Source: an uncultured Acetatifactor sp.
GTDB lineage: Bacteria > Bacillota > Clostridia > Lachnospirales > Lachnospiraceae
Assembly: GCA_944384205.1 (NCBI GenBank)
Contig: CALWSL010000001.1
Location: 62,001-126,000, forward strand
Direction of reading: 5' to 3'
DNA: 64,000 nt
In this document: one piece after another, positions 25,526 through 33,429 of the stretch
Layout of the letters: every line of letters starts with the position of its first letter
Position numbering within the stretch: position 1 is the first letter of the stretch
The notes under the pieces: model-generated
The model's database searches: none
Told to the model about the DNA's origin: nothing
The model's input: only the letters and a program-made list of their open reading frames with translations
Program-made: the position numbers and the translations under genes

Positions 25526-26947
25526 ATGTTAGAAAAAATCTTCAGACTGAAGGAGAACAACACCACTGCAAAGACAGAGATTGTTGCAGGTCTCACCACG
25601 TTTATGACGATGGCTTATATCATCGCCCTGAATCCGAACCTGCTGACAAACTTTGAACAAGGCGCACTGTGGAACGGTGTTTTCCTTGCAACCTGCATTG
25701 CTTCTGCAATCGGTATTTTTTTTATGGCGTTTTTAGCGAACAAGCCATTTGCAATGGCGCCCGGTATGGGGTTAAACAGCTTTTTTGCAGTTGTTGTAGC
25801 CAACATTGTAAGTATTACCGGTTTAAGCTATGTGGAATCATTCCAGGCAGCGCTGTGTATTATTTTTATTGAAGGAATTTTATTTCTTATTCTTTCCGTA
25901 CTTAACGTACGTGAGAAAATCGTGGATGCAATTCCGCTCGGAGTTCGTCTTGGTATTGCGCCGGCAATCGGTATGATGCTGATGAACATTGGTCTTGGTT
26001 CGAATGTAGGCATCTATTCCGAAAACGGTGGTCCGTTCTATGTAATGCGTGATTTCTTCGGTGCGTTAACACCGGGATTGGCAAAGGATAATATGGGTTC
26101 CGGTTATGCGACCATGGTTCTGACCGTTGTTACCATGTTTATCGGATTGTTTGTTATTATTATTCTGGCACAGAAGGGTGTAAAAGCAGCCGTTATTCTC
26201 GGAATGCTTGTTGCAAGCGTTATTTACTGGGCTGGCGAGGCAATTTTCCTGGGAATCAACCCTTTTGCATCCCTTGCAAGCGCTTCCTTCCTGCCGCCTT
26301 TTAAGGATATGGCGGAGACAACATTGTTTAAGCTGAATTTCAAAGGATTTGCGCAGATTGGCTGGTTTACGTCGATTACTTTGATTATAACCTTCTGTAT
26401 TATCGATATGTTTGACACGATTGGAACCTTAGTCGGTACGGCAAGCCGTGCCGGTATGCTGGACAAGGACGGTAAAATGCCTAAAATGAAAGAAGCCCTG
26501 ATATCAGATGCAATCGGTACTGTGGCAGGTTCCGTTACGGGTACTTCCACCGTAACTACCTTTGTTGAGTCTGCATCCGGTGTAGAGGCAGGCGGACGTA
26601 CCGGTCTGACGGCTCTGACCACAGGCATTATGTTTCTTGCATGTATCTTTATTGCGCCGATTGCAGGAATAATCCCGGCAGCGGCAACTTCAGCAGCACT
26701 GATTTATGTAGGCGTACTAATGCTTACCGGTTTGAAAAATATTGATTTTTCGGATATCTGCCAGTCCGTTCCTGTTGCACTGATGCTGATTGCAATGCCG
26801 ATTTCCGGCTCCATCGGACATGCTATTGGTCTGGGACTGATTTCCTACACCGTAATCAAGGTGTTTACCGGTAAAGCAAAGGACGTATCTGTATTGACTT
26901 ATGTTCTTTCTGTTATCTTTTTAATTAAGTTCTTCCTGGTTGCGTAA
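25526..26947 (+). CDS. NCS2 family purine permease (AzgA/PbuG type)
   Basis: The 473-residue protein has 12 or more membrane helices. Family motifs include EIVAGLTTFMTMAYII near the N-terminus, ANKPFAMAPGMGLNSFFA, the FDTIGTLVGTA signature and TSTVTTFVESASGVEAGGRTG. AzgA-type permeases carry adenine, guanine or hypoxanthine with protons. GGAGGGAAAAAC precedes the ATG. It ends the salvage operon: the base made by PNP, or brought in here, can be re-used with PRPP. No purine riboswitch lies in the 45 bases upstream. Confidence 0.93.
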   Translation: MLEKIFRLKENNTTAKTEIVAGLTTFMTMAYIIALNPNLLTNFEQGALWNGVFLATCIASAIGIFFMAFLANKPFAMAPGMGLNSFFAVVVANIVSITGLSYVESFQAALCIIFIEGILFLILSVLNVREKIVDAIPLGVRLGIAPAIGMMLMNIGLGSNVGIYSENGGPFYVMRDFFGALTPGLAKDNMGSGYATMVLTVVTMFIGLFVIIILAQKGVKAAVILGMLVASVIYWAGEAIFLGINPFASLASASFLPPFKDMAETTLFKLNFKGFAQIGWFTSITLIITFCIIDMFDTIGTLVGTASRAGMLDKDGKMPKMKEALISDAIGTVAGSVTGTSTVTTFVESASGVEAGGRTGLTALTTGIMFLACIFIAPIAGIIPAAATSAALIYVGVLMLTGLKNIDFSDICQSVPVALMLIAMPISGSIGHAIGLGLISYTVIKVFTGKAKDVSVLTYVLSVIFLIKFFLVA

Positions 26948-26969
26948 GCAATCTTTACTATGATTACGG

Positions 26970-27009
26970 GCGGGTATTTTCATGATACGGACTTGGAAAA
27001 TACCCGCTT
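26970..27009 (+). terminator. Hairpin terminator after the purine permease
   Basis: Perfect 12-base arms GCGGGTATTTTC (26970-26981) and its complement (26996-27007) enclose a 14-base loop. The T tail is short (TTGT). Confidence 0.6.
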
Positions 27010-27034
27010 GTAAGTGAAATGAAGGGGAAAGTTT

Positions 27035-28717
27035 ATGGAGATTCTGGTTTTGTTTGCTGCATTGGGTCTGTTTTTCCTTTTGGTCTTTGTGAGGGAGGCG
27101 ATACAGGCAAAGAAAAGGGAGAAAGCATTTATTGCTTCGCTGTATCATATCTGCGAGACGCTTCCGGATAAAGAATATTCGCTGGAGCGGTACGCACGGA
27201 TGGGAAGTTTTTATCAAAGGCATCCGGTAAAGGGTCAGGTGGATGATATTACATGGAATGACCTGGGGATGGATGAAATATTCAAGAGAATGAACTATAC
27301 CTTTTCCGCATCGGGAGAAGAGTATTTATATTATACATTGAGAAATACCAGGAAAACGGAGGAAGAGCTGGCGCATCTGGAGGATGTAATCCGCTTTTTT
27401 ATGGAGCATACGGATGAGAGGGTAAAAATTCAGTATAAAATGAGCAGGCTGGGGCATACGGGGAAATTTTCCCTTTATGACTATATCGATAATCTGGACT
27501 ATCTGGGAGAACGTTCCAACCGGAAACATATTTTGCTTAATGTTTTGTTTCTGCCGCTGCTTGCGCTATTGTTTGTCAATTTGTCGGTGGCGCTTACGGG
27601 AATAGCAATATTAATTATTTATAATATTACGTCCTATTTTAAGGAAAAGAAAGAGATTGACCCTTATATTGTCAGCTTTGCTTATGTGAAACGTCTGACG
27701 GCTGCCTGTGAAGAACTTTTGAAATTTTCGATACCGGTATGCGTTCAGGAATGGGAAAGGATGCGCACGGCGCTGCAGGGACTGCGCGGTATGCAGAAAG
27801 GCTCCTTTTGGGTGCTTGCAGGAAGCCGCAGCGCCACCTCCGGCAATCCTCTGGATATTCTGATGGATTACGCCCGCATGATATTTCATGTGGATTTGAT
27901 TCAGTTTAACAAAATGCTGTCACAACTGCGGACCCACATTGGGGATGTGGATGAATTGATTGGGCTTGTCGGATATGTGGAAACCGCTATAGCGGCGGGG
28001 ATTTTCAGAGATTCTCTGAAGGAATATTGTGTCCCCCGGCATGAAGGGGAAGGAATGTGTGTGCGGGAAGCGTACCATCCCCTGCTGGCAAATCCGGTAA
28101 AAAACAGTATTCATGCCCGCAGAGGCGTTCTGGTAACGGGTTCCAACGCGTCAGGCAAATCCACATTTTTAAAGACCATAGCAGTCAACGCAATCTTAAG
28201 TCAGTCAATTCATACCTGCTGCGCATCGGCATATCAGGCGCCGCTGTACGAGATTTATTCTTCCATGGCGCTGCATGATAATATGAAAAGCGGAGAAAGC
28301 TATTATATCGTGGAGATTAAGGCATTGAAGCGTATTTTGGATGCGGCAGCCGAAAAGGAGAACAGAATCCTGTGTTTTGTGGACGAGGTACTAAGAGGAA
28401 CCAATACGGTAGAAAGGATTGCGGCTTCCACACAGATATTAAAGAGTCTTGTGGATTCGGGAAATATGCTCTGCTTTGCGGCAACCCATGATATTGAACT
28501 GACAGAGCTGTTAAAGGATGTCTATGACAATTATCATTTTGAGGAAGAAATTATGGAAGGAGATATTTTCTTTCCGTATAAATTGCTGGACGGTTCCACA
28601 AAAACCCGTAATGCCATAAAACTATTGCAAATCATGGGATATGACAGGGATGTGATTGAGAAAGCCTTTCAGCAGGCGGAGCATTTTGTGGCTTCGGGGA
28701 CATGGGTGGTAACTTGA
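27035..28717 (+). CDS. Membrane-anchored MutS-like ATPase
   Basis: The 560-residue protein carries a C-terminal MutS-type ABC ATPase: Walker A GSNASGKST at 369-377, the signature region MKSGESYYIVEI, Walker B ILCFVDEVLRGTN with D450-E451, and ATHDIELTELL. It lacks the mismatch-reading domain (no FYE motif) and the Smr nuclease tail of MutS2. Instead it has a membrane helix at about 3-19 and one or two more at about 166-200, so the helical lever region and ATPase would be tethered to the inner face of the membrane. A canonical mutS is present at 51138, so this is not the mismatch sensor. Related membrane MutS proteins are known only as predicted genes. Its function is unknown. Confidence 0.88.
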   Translation: MEILVLFAALGLFFLLVFVREAIQAKKREKAFIASLYHICETLPDKEYSLERYARMGSFYQRHPVKGQVDDITWNDLGMDEIFKRMNYTFSASGEEYLYYTLRNTRKTEEELAHLEDVIRFFMEHTDERVKIQYKMSRLGHTGKFSLYDYIDNLDYLGERSNRKHILLNVLFLPLLALLFVNLSVALTGIAILIIYNITSYFKEKKEIDPYIVSFAYVKRLTAACEELLKFSIPVCVQEWERMRTALQGLRGMQKGSFWVLAGSRSATSGNPLDILMDYARMIFHVDLIQFNKMLSQLRTHIGDVDELIGLVGYVETAIAAGIFRDSLKEYCVPRHEGEGMCVREAYHPLLANPVKNSIHARRGVLVTGSNASGKSTFLKTIAVNAILSQSIHTCCASAYQAPLYEIYSSMALHDNMKSGESYYIVEIKALKRILDAAAEKENRILCFVDEVLRGTNTVERIAASTQILKSLVDSGNMLCFAATHDIELTELLKDVYDNYHFEEEIMEGDIFFPYKLLDGSTKTRNAIKLLQIMGYDRDVIEKAFQQAEHFVASGTWVVT

Positions 28718-28742
28718 CGGAAAAATGTTCCGTTGCTATACT
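28714..28742 (+). promoter_or_regulatory. Strong SigA-type promoter overlapping the MutS-like stop codon
   Basis: -35 TTGACG (28714-28719), a 17-base spacer, -10 TATACT (28737-28742). The -35 box overlaps the stop codon of the MutS-like gene. It should drive the miniprotein and the WYL regulator. Confidence 0.75.
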
Positions 28743-28784
28743 GGCGATAGGACATGAAAATGATAACAGGATGGAGGAAAATAT

Positions 28785-28934
28785 ATGGTTGCTTTTGTAA
28801 ATTCTTTTTTGTCTTATGTAATGTTAATGCTTGTCTTCGTTGCAGTGGCAGGCTGCGGGGCTGCGATTGGTTTGTTTCTTCGCAGAAAAAAAGACAGGAA
28901 AGCTTCGGAAGCACAGGAGAGCGCGAAAGAGTAA
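28785..28934 (+). CDS. 49-residue single-pass membrane miniprotein
   Basis: This short frame has a good ribosome site (GGAGG, spacing about 8), an ATG, and a stop that directly abuts the ATG of the WYL gene. The protein starts VAFVNSFLSYVML, has one hydrophobic helix of about 24 residues (LMLVFVAVAGCGAAIGLFL), and ends with a charged tail RRKKDRKASEAQESAKE. It would be anchored with its basic tail inside. I do not know a family name. The promoter 43 bases upstream and the tight spacing to the regulator argue that it is a real gene. Confidence 0.72.
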   Translation: MVAFVNSFLSYVMLMLVFVAVAGCGAAIGLFLRRKKDRKASEAQESAKE

Positions 28935-29912
28935 ATGGCAAAATCTGAGGGACAGAAATTAAAGCTCTTATATATTGTGAAAATGCTGGAGGAAAGCTCC
29001 GATGAAAATCACCCGCTCAGCACGGCGGACATTATAGCGGGATTGGAAGAGGTGGGAATTCATTCGGAGAGGAAAACAATTTATGACGATATTGCAAAGC
29101 TTTGCGATTTCGGATACGATATTATACAGATTCACAGCAGACTGGGCGGCGGATATTATCTGGCAGACAGGGAATTTGAACTGCCGGAATTAAAGCTCCT
29201 TGTGGATGCGGTACAGTCCTCCCGTTTTATTACGACCAAAAAGTCCCGGGAACTGATTAAGAAGCTGGAGGGAAAAGCAAGCAAATATGATGCCGGAAAG
29301 CTTCGCAGACAGGTTTATGTAGCAGGGCGTATCAAGACGGAAAATGAGAGTATTTATTACAATATTGATAATATTCACCGTGCCATTCAGGAAAACAGAC
29401 AGATTGATTTTGTATATCTTGACTGGAATCTGAAAAAAGAAATGGTTCCCCGTCCAAACGGGCAGAAAACCGTAAGTCCGTGGGCATTAATCTGGCGGGA
29501 GGAAAATTATTATCTCGCGGCATACGATGGAGAAGATAAGATTATCAAGCATTACCGTGTGGACAAGATGGGGCAGGTAGCTGTTCTTGCTAAGGAGAGA
29601 GAAGGTCTGGAGCAGTTTTCAAGGCTCGATTTGGCTGCTTATACCAATCAGACCTTCGGCATGTTTGGCGGGGAGGAGGAAATTGTAACATTAGAATTTC
29701 CCAACCGGCTGGTGGGAGTTGTTTTGGATCGTTTTGGCAGGGAGACGGATTTGCGTCTTATGTCCGACGAAGTTTTTCGCGTCCGGGTAAGAGTGGTTGT
29801 CAGCGGTCAGTTTTTTGGCTGGCTTGCAGGAATCGGCAAAGAGGCGAGAATTATATCGCCCTGTTCAGTAAAGGAAAGCTATGTGAAATGGCTGAAAGAG
29901 ATTCTGGAGTAA
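28935..29912 (+). CDS. HTH-WYL domain transcriptional regulator
   Basis: The 325-residue protein has an N-terminal winged helix (about 1-65; STADIIAGLEEVGIHSERKT) and a WYL domain in the second half (FVYLDWNLKKE, then SPWALIWREENYYLAAYD and KHYRVDKM). A C-terminal WCX-like extension follows. WYL proteins are one-component regulators that often respond to nucleic-acid ligands or DNA damage and frequently control defence or repair genes. The ATG follows the miniprotein stop without any gap, so the two are translationally coupled. A terminator ends the unit. Confidence 0.9.
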   Translation: MAKSEGQKLKLLYIVKMLEESSDENHPLSTADIIAGLEEVGIHSERKTIYDDIAKLCDFGYDIIQIHSRLGGGYYLADREFELPELKLLVDAVQSSRFITTKKSRELIKKLEGKASKYDAGKLRRQVYVAGRIKTENESIYYNIDNIHRAIQENRQIDFVYLDWNLKKEMVPRPNGQKTVSPWALIWREENYYLAAYDGEDKIIKHYRVDKMGQVAVLAKEREGLEQFSRLDLAAYTNQTFGMFGGEEEIVTLEFPNRLVGVVLDRFGRETDLRLMSDEVFRVRVRVVVSGQFFGWLAGIGKEARIISPCSVKESYVKWLKEILE

Positions 29913-29940
29913 AGGTATCTAAATTAAAGATGCCTTTTTT
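29911..29940 (+). terminator. Intrinsic terminator after the WYL gene
   Basis: The stem pairs 29911-29920 with 29928-29937 (one U-G wobble), the loop has 7 bases, and T runs to 29940. The stem begins inside the stop codon. Confidence 0.75.
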
Positions 29941-29964
29941 GGTACTTTTTAAGAGAATACTTCA

Positions 29965-29993
29965 TTGACAAGAAATGTGTTCTTTCGTATACT
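29965..29993 (+). promoter_or_regulatory. Strong SigA-type promoter of nrdD-nrdG
   Basis: Perfect -35 TTGACA (29965-29970), a 17-base spacer, -10 TATACT (29988-29993). Transcription should begin near 30000, which places both NrdR boxes just downstream of the start. Confidence 0.85.
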
Positions 29994-30005
29994 GTTAATT
30001 AACGG

Positions 30006-30051
30006 ACACAACATATTGTTTTTTCTTTTGAACAGATACCATATATTGTTG
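30006..30051 (+). promoter_or_regulatory. Tandem NrdR boxes
   Basis: ACACAACATATTGTTT (30006-30021) fits the NrdR-box consensus aCaCwAtATaTwGtGt in 14 of 16 positions. ATACCATATATTGTTG (30036-30051) fits in 12 of 16. They begin 30 bases apart, three helical turns, as in known NrdR targets. Binding here would block the promoter at 29965-29993 when dATP/ATP-bound NrdR senses enough dNTPs. The nrdR gene itself is not in the window. Confidence 0.78.
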
Positions 30052-30098
30052 TGCAGAGCGGGTGTATAATGATAAGTTTTATGAAGGGAATGAATTAT

Positions 30099-32288
30099 AT
30101 GAGCAGTAATTTTGAACAGGCAGGTACAGGGAGCGAAAGATATGGAGAGGAATATAAACCCTCCAAAAAAGTATATGTTATCAAGAAGGATGGCAGTAAG
30201 GAAGCTTTTAATGTACAGAAGGTTATCAATGCAGTGGGCAAAAGCGCCTACAGAGCGTTGACAAAATTTACGGATGAAGAAGAGAGACATATTTGTCAAT
30301 ATGTTGTAGATAAAGTAAATGATTTAGAGGTCGATGAGGTTCCTATTCCCATCATGCATAATATTGTGGAGAGCGCTCTGGAGCAGGTGAAGCCTGTTGT
30401 GGCAAAAAGTTACCGCGACTATCGGAACTACAAGCAGGATTTCGTAAGAATGCTGGATGATGTTTATAAGAAAAGCCAGGCAATCATGTATATCGGCGAT
30501 AAAGAGAATGCAAATTCGGATTCTGCGCTGGTTTCCACCAAGAGAAGCCTGATTTTTAATCAGCTAAACAAAGAATTATATCAGAAATTCTTCCTGACGA
30601 CGGAGGAGATTCAGGCGTGCCGTGACGGTTATATCTATGTGCACGATATGTCTGCGAGAAGAGATACGATGAACTGCTGTCTGTTTGACGTGCAGACGGT
30701 TCTGTCCGGCGGCTTTGAGATGGGTAATATCTGGTACAATGAGCCCAAGACTCTGGATGTGGCATTTGACGTTATCGGAGATATTGTCTTAAGTGCGGCA
30801 AGCCAGCAGTACGGCGGTTTTACCGTACCCAGCGTGGATTTGATACTGGAGCCTTATGCGGAGAAGTCCTATAAACGCAATCTGGAGAAGTATTTGTCGC
30901 TTGGTATTGAACAGTCCAAGGCGGAAGAGGTTTCTTATGCGGATGTGGTAAGAGAGTTTGAACAGGGTTTCCAGGGCTGGGAGTATAAGTTTAATACCGT
31001 TGCAAGCAGCCGAGGCGATTATCCTTTTATTACGGTGACTGCAGGAACCGGTACGGGAAGATTTGCAAAGCAGGCTACCATCAGTATGCTTGAGGTCCGC
31101 AAAAGGGGACAGGGCAAGAAGGAATGCAAGAAGCCTGTGCTTTTCCCAAAGATTGTATTTTTGTACGACGAGAATCTCCATGGTCCGGGAAAACCGTTGG
31201 AGGATGTGTTTGAGGCGGGCGTTGCCTGTTCTGCAAAAACCATGTATCCTGACTGGCTGAGTCTGACCGGAAAAGGTTATGTTGCCAGCATGTACAAGCA
31301 GTACGGCAAGATTGTATCCCCTATGGGATGCCGTGCGTTTCTGTCTCCCTGGTATGAGAGGGGCGGAATGCACCCTGCGGATGAGGAAGATGTACCTGTA
31401 TTCGTAGGTCGTTTTAATATCGGTGCAGTATCTTTGCACCTTCCGATGATTCTTGCAAAAGCGAGAAAGGAGAGCAAAGATTTCTACGAGGTGCTGGATT
31501 ATTATCTGAATCTGATTCGTCAGCTTCATATCCGTACCTATGCTTATCTGGGAGAGATGCGTGCGTCCACCAACCCGCTTGCCTATTGCGAGGGCGGCTT
31601 CCTCGGCGGACATTTGCAGCTTCATGATAAGATTAAGCCTCTTCTGAAATCAGCTACCGCCAGCTTCGGCATTACGGCGCTGAACGAATTGCAGGAGCTG
31701 TACAACGGCAAATCGCTGGTGGAGGATGGTGCATTTGCAGTGGAGGTACTGGAGCATATCAATCAGAAAATAAATGAGTTCAAAGAGGAAGACGGTAATC
31801 TCTATGCTATCTACGGAACTCCCGCAGAAAGTCTCTGCGGCTTGCAGGTAAAGCAGTTCCGCAAGAAATATGGCATTGTGGAAGGGGTATCAGACAGAGA
31901 ATATGTAAGCAACAGCTTCCATTGCCATGTAACAGAGGATATTACCCCCATTCAGAAGCAGGATTTGGAGAACAGATTCTGGGATTTGAGCAACGGAGGA
32001 AAGATTCAGTATGTGAAGTATCCGATTGACTATAATATTGAGGCTATTAAAACCCTGATTCGCCGCGCAATGGATATGGGCTTTTATGAGGGCGTGAATC
32101 TGTCGCTGGCATACTGTGATGACTGCGGTCATCAGGAGCTTGAGATGGATGTGTGTCCCAAATGCGGCAGCCGTAATCTGACCAAGATTGACCGTATGAA
32201 TGGTTATCTGTCCTACTCACGAGTACACGGCAATACCAGATTAAACGATGCAAAAATGGCAGAAATTGCGGAAAGGAAAAGCATGTAA
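30099..32288 (+). CDS. nrdD: Anaerobic (class III) ribonucleoside-triphosphate reductase
   Basis: This glycyl-radical enzyme makes dNTPs without oxygen. It has an N-terminal ATP-cone (about 20-115: VIKKDGSKEAFNVQKVINAV), the large barrel, a C-terminal zinc site (CDDC ... CPKC), and the glycyl-radical loop RMNGYLS with G702 of 729. E. coli has RVCGYL there, so the neighbours of the glycine differ, while the core R-x-x-G-Y-L is kept. ATG 30099 has AAGGG ten bases upstream; ATGs at 30069, 30081 and 30090 and a GTG at 30051 are in frame but lack a good site. nrdG follows 2 bases on. Confidence 0.95.
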   Translation: MSSNFEQAGTGSERYGEEYKPSKKVYVIKKDGSKEAFNVQKVINAVGKSAYRALTKFTDEEERHICQYVVDKVNDLEVDEVPIPIMHNIVESALEQVKPVVAKSYRDYRNYKQDFVRMLDDVYKKSQAIMYIGDKENANSDSALVSTKRSLIFNQLNKELYQKFFLTTEEIQACRDGYIYVHDMSARRDTMNCCLFDVQTVLSGGFEMGNIWYNEPKTLDVAFDVIGDIVLSAASQQYGGFTVPSVDLILEPYAEKSYKRNLEKYLSLGIEQSKAEEVSYADVVREFEQGFQGWEYKFNTVASSRGDYPFITVTAGTGTGRFAKQATISMLEVRKRGQGKKECKKPVLFPKIVFLYDENLHGPGKPLEDVFEAGVACSAKTMYPDWLSLTGKGYVASMYKQYGKIVSPMGCRAFLSPWYERGGMHPADEEDVPVFVGRFNIGAVSLHLPMILAKARKESKDFYEVLDYYLNLIRQLHIRTYAYLGEMRASTNPLAYCEGGFLGGHLQLHDKIKPLLKSATASFGITALNELQELYNGKSLVEDGAFAVEVLEHINQKINEFKEEDGNLYAIYGTPAESLCGLQVKQFRKKYGIVEGVSDREYVSNSFHCHVTEDITPIQKQDLENRFWDLSNGGKIQYVKYPIDYNIEAIKTLIRRAMDMGFYEGVNLSLAYCDDCGHQELEMDVCPKCGSRNLTKIDRMNGYLSYSRVHGNTRLNDAKMAEIAERKSM

Positions 32289-32290
32289 CG

Positions 32291-32800
32291 ATGAGATATC
32301 ACAATATAACAAAGGATGATATGCTGAATGGGGACGGATTGCGCGTAGTTCTCTGGGTGGCAGGCTGTAACCATTGCTGTAAGGAATGCCATAATCCAAT
32401 TACCTGGGATCCTGACGGCGGGCTTTTGTTTGACGATGCGGCAAAGCAGGAAATATTTGAACAGCTTGATAAAAGTTATATTTCGGGCATTACTTTTTCG
32501 GGCGGAGATCCGCTGCATCCCCGAAACAGTCTTGAGGTGCGGGAGCTTATGGCAGAAATCAAAGAAAAGTATCCGGATAAAACGATATGGATGTATACCG
32601 GTGACAGTTGGGAAACTATTTATCATTATCCCATGATGAAGTATATCGACGTGGTAGTTGACGGCGAGTTTCATATCGCGGAGCGTGATACAAAGCTGTT
32701 ATGGAAGGGCAGCGCCAATCAGAGAGTGATTGATGTAAAAAAGACATTGAAGCAGGAGAATCCCGCGATACCGGTGCTTCATTGCCCGGATTACGCTTAA
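32291..32800 (+). CDS. nrdG: Anaerobic ribonucleotide reductase activating protein
   Basis: A radical-SAM activase of 169 residues. The [4Fe-4S] motif is C26-x3-C30-x2-C33 within AGCNHCCKECHN, and the SAM-binding GG is in TFSGGDPL. It makes the glycyl radical on NrdD. It starts 2 bases after the nrdD stop, so the pair is co-translated. Confidence 0.96.
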   Translation: MRYHNITKDDMLNGDGLRVVLWVAGCNHCCKECHNPITWDPDGGLLFDDAAKQEIFEQLDKSYISGITFSGGDPLHPRNSLEVRELMAEIKEKYPDKTIWMYTGDSWETIYHYPMMKYIDVVVDGEFHIAERDTKLLWKGSANQRVIDVKKTLKQENPAIPVLHCPDYA

Positions 32801-32826
32801 ACAATGCGAGAACATAGAAAGGCATA

Positions 32827-33351
32827 TTGAGTAAAATGCAGAGAATTGCAAAATTTCATAAAGTAAGCAAAGAGCAGTTTATAACTGCCATGACAGAGGA
32901 GTTTCCCCAGTATACTAAGGCAGACATTGAAGATATGTACGAGGCGTTAGAGCTTCCCAAAAGAGCGACAAAGGGCAGTGCGGGCTATGATTTTTATGCT
33001 CCGTTTTCTTTTTCACTGGCACCGGGAATCACAATCAAGGTTCCGACGGGCATCAGGGCGGAGATGGAAGAAAACTGGGTGCTTAAGCTCTATCCCAGAA
33101 GCGGACTTGGTTTTAAATTCCGTTTACAGATGAATAATACGGTTGGCATCATTGACAGTGATTATTTTTATTCCGATAATGAAGGACATATTTTTGTAAA
33201 GCTGACTAATGACTCCAATGAGGGAAAAACTGTTGATATCCCCACAGGAACCGGTATAGTACAGGGAATTTTTCTGGAATATGGCATTACGGTGGATGAT
33301 GAGGCGGAGGGAATCCGCAACGGCGGATTCGGCAGTACCACAAAAAAATAA
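32827..33351 (+). CDS. dut: dUTPase (deoxyuridine 5'-triphosphate nucleotidohydrolase)
   Basis: The 174-residue protein carries the dUTPase motifs in order: ATKGSAGYDFYAP (motif 1), YPRSGLG (2), GIIDSDYFYSD (3), TGTGIVQGIF (4) and GFGSTTKK (5). It has an N-terminal extension of about 50 residues beyond the usual core. It removes dUTP and supplies dUMP for dTMP synthesis. The TTG start at 32827 has AGAAAGG upstream; ATG 32836 is the alternative. With nrdDG before it, it forms a dNTP supply cluster that may fall under the same NrdR control. Confidence 0.9.
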   Translation: MSKMQRIAKFHKVSKEQFITAMTEEFPQYTKADIEDMYEALELPKRATKGSAGYDFYAPFSFSLAPGITIKVPTGIRAEMEENWVLKLYPRSGLGFKFRLQMNNTVGIIDSDYFYSDNEGHIFVKLTNDSNEGKTVDIPTGTGIVQGIFLEYGITVDDEAEGIRNGGFGSTTKK

Positions 33352-33429
33352 ATATGGGTATAAATAGCATAGCGTACTTCCTTTTCGGTGAAACTAATTA
33401 AAAAGTTTAACGGAAAGGAAGTTTTTATT

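Noticed and set aside
28754-28948. 64-residue plus-strand frame between the MutS-like and WYL genes
   Set aside because: No ribosome site at its start; the protein is rich in Cys, Phe and Arg with no pattern, and it overlaps the better supported miniprotein frame at 28785-28934.
30789-31625. 278-residue minus-strand frame inside nrdD
   Set aside because: It mirrors the conserved nrdD frame; composition is that of an antisense shadow and it lacks a promoter or ribosome site.
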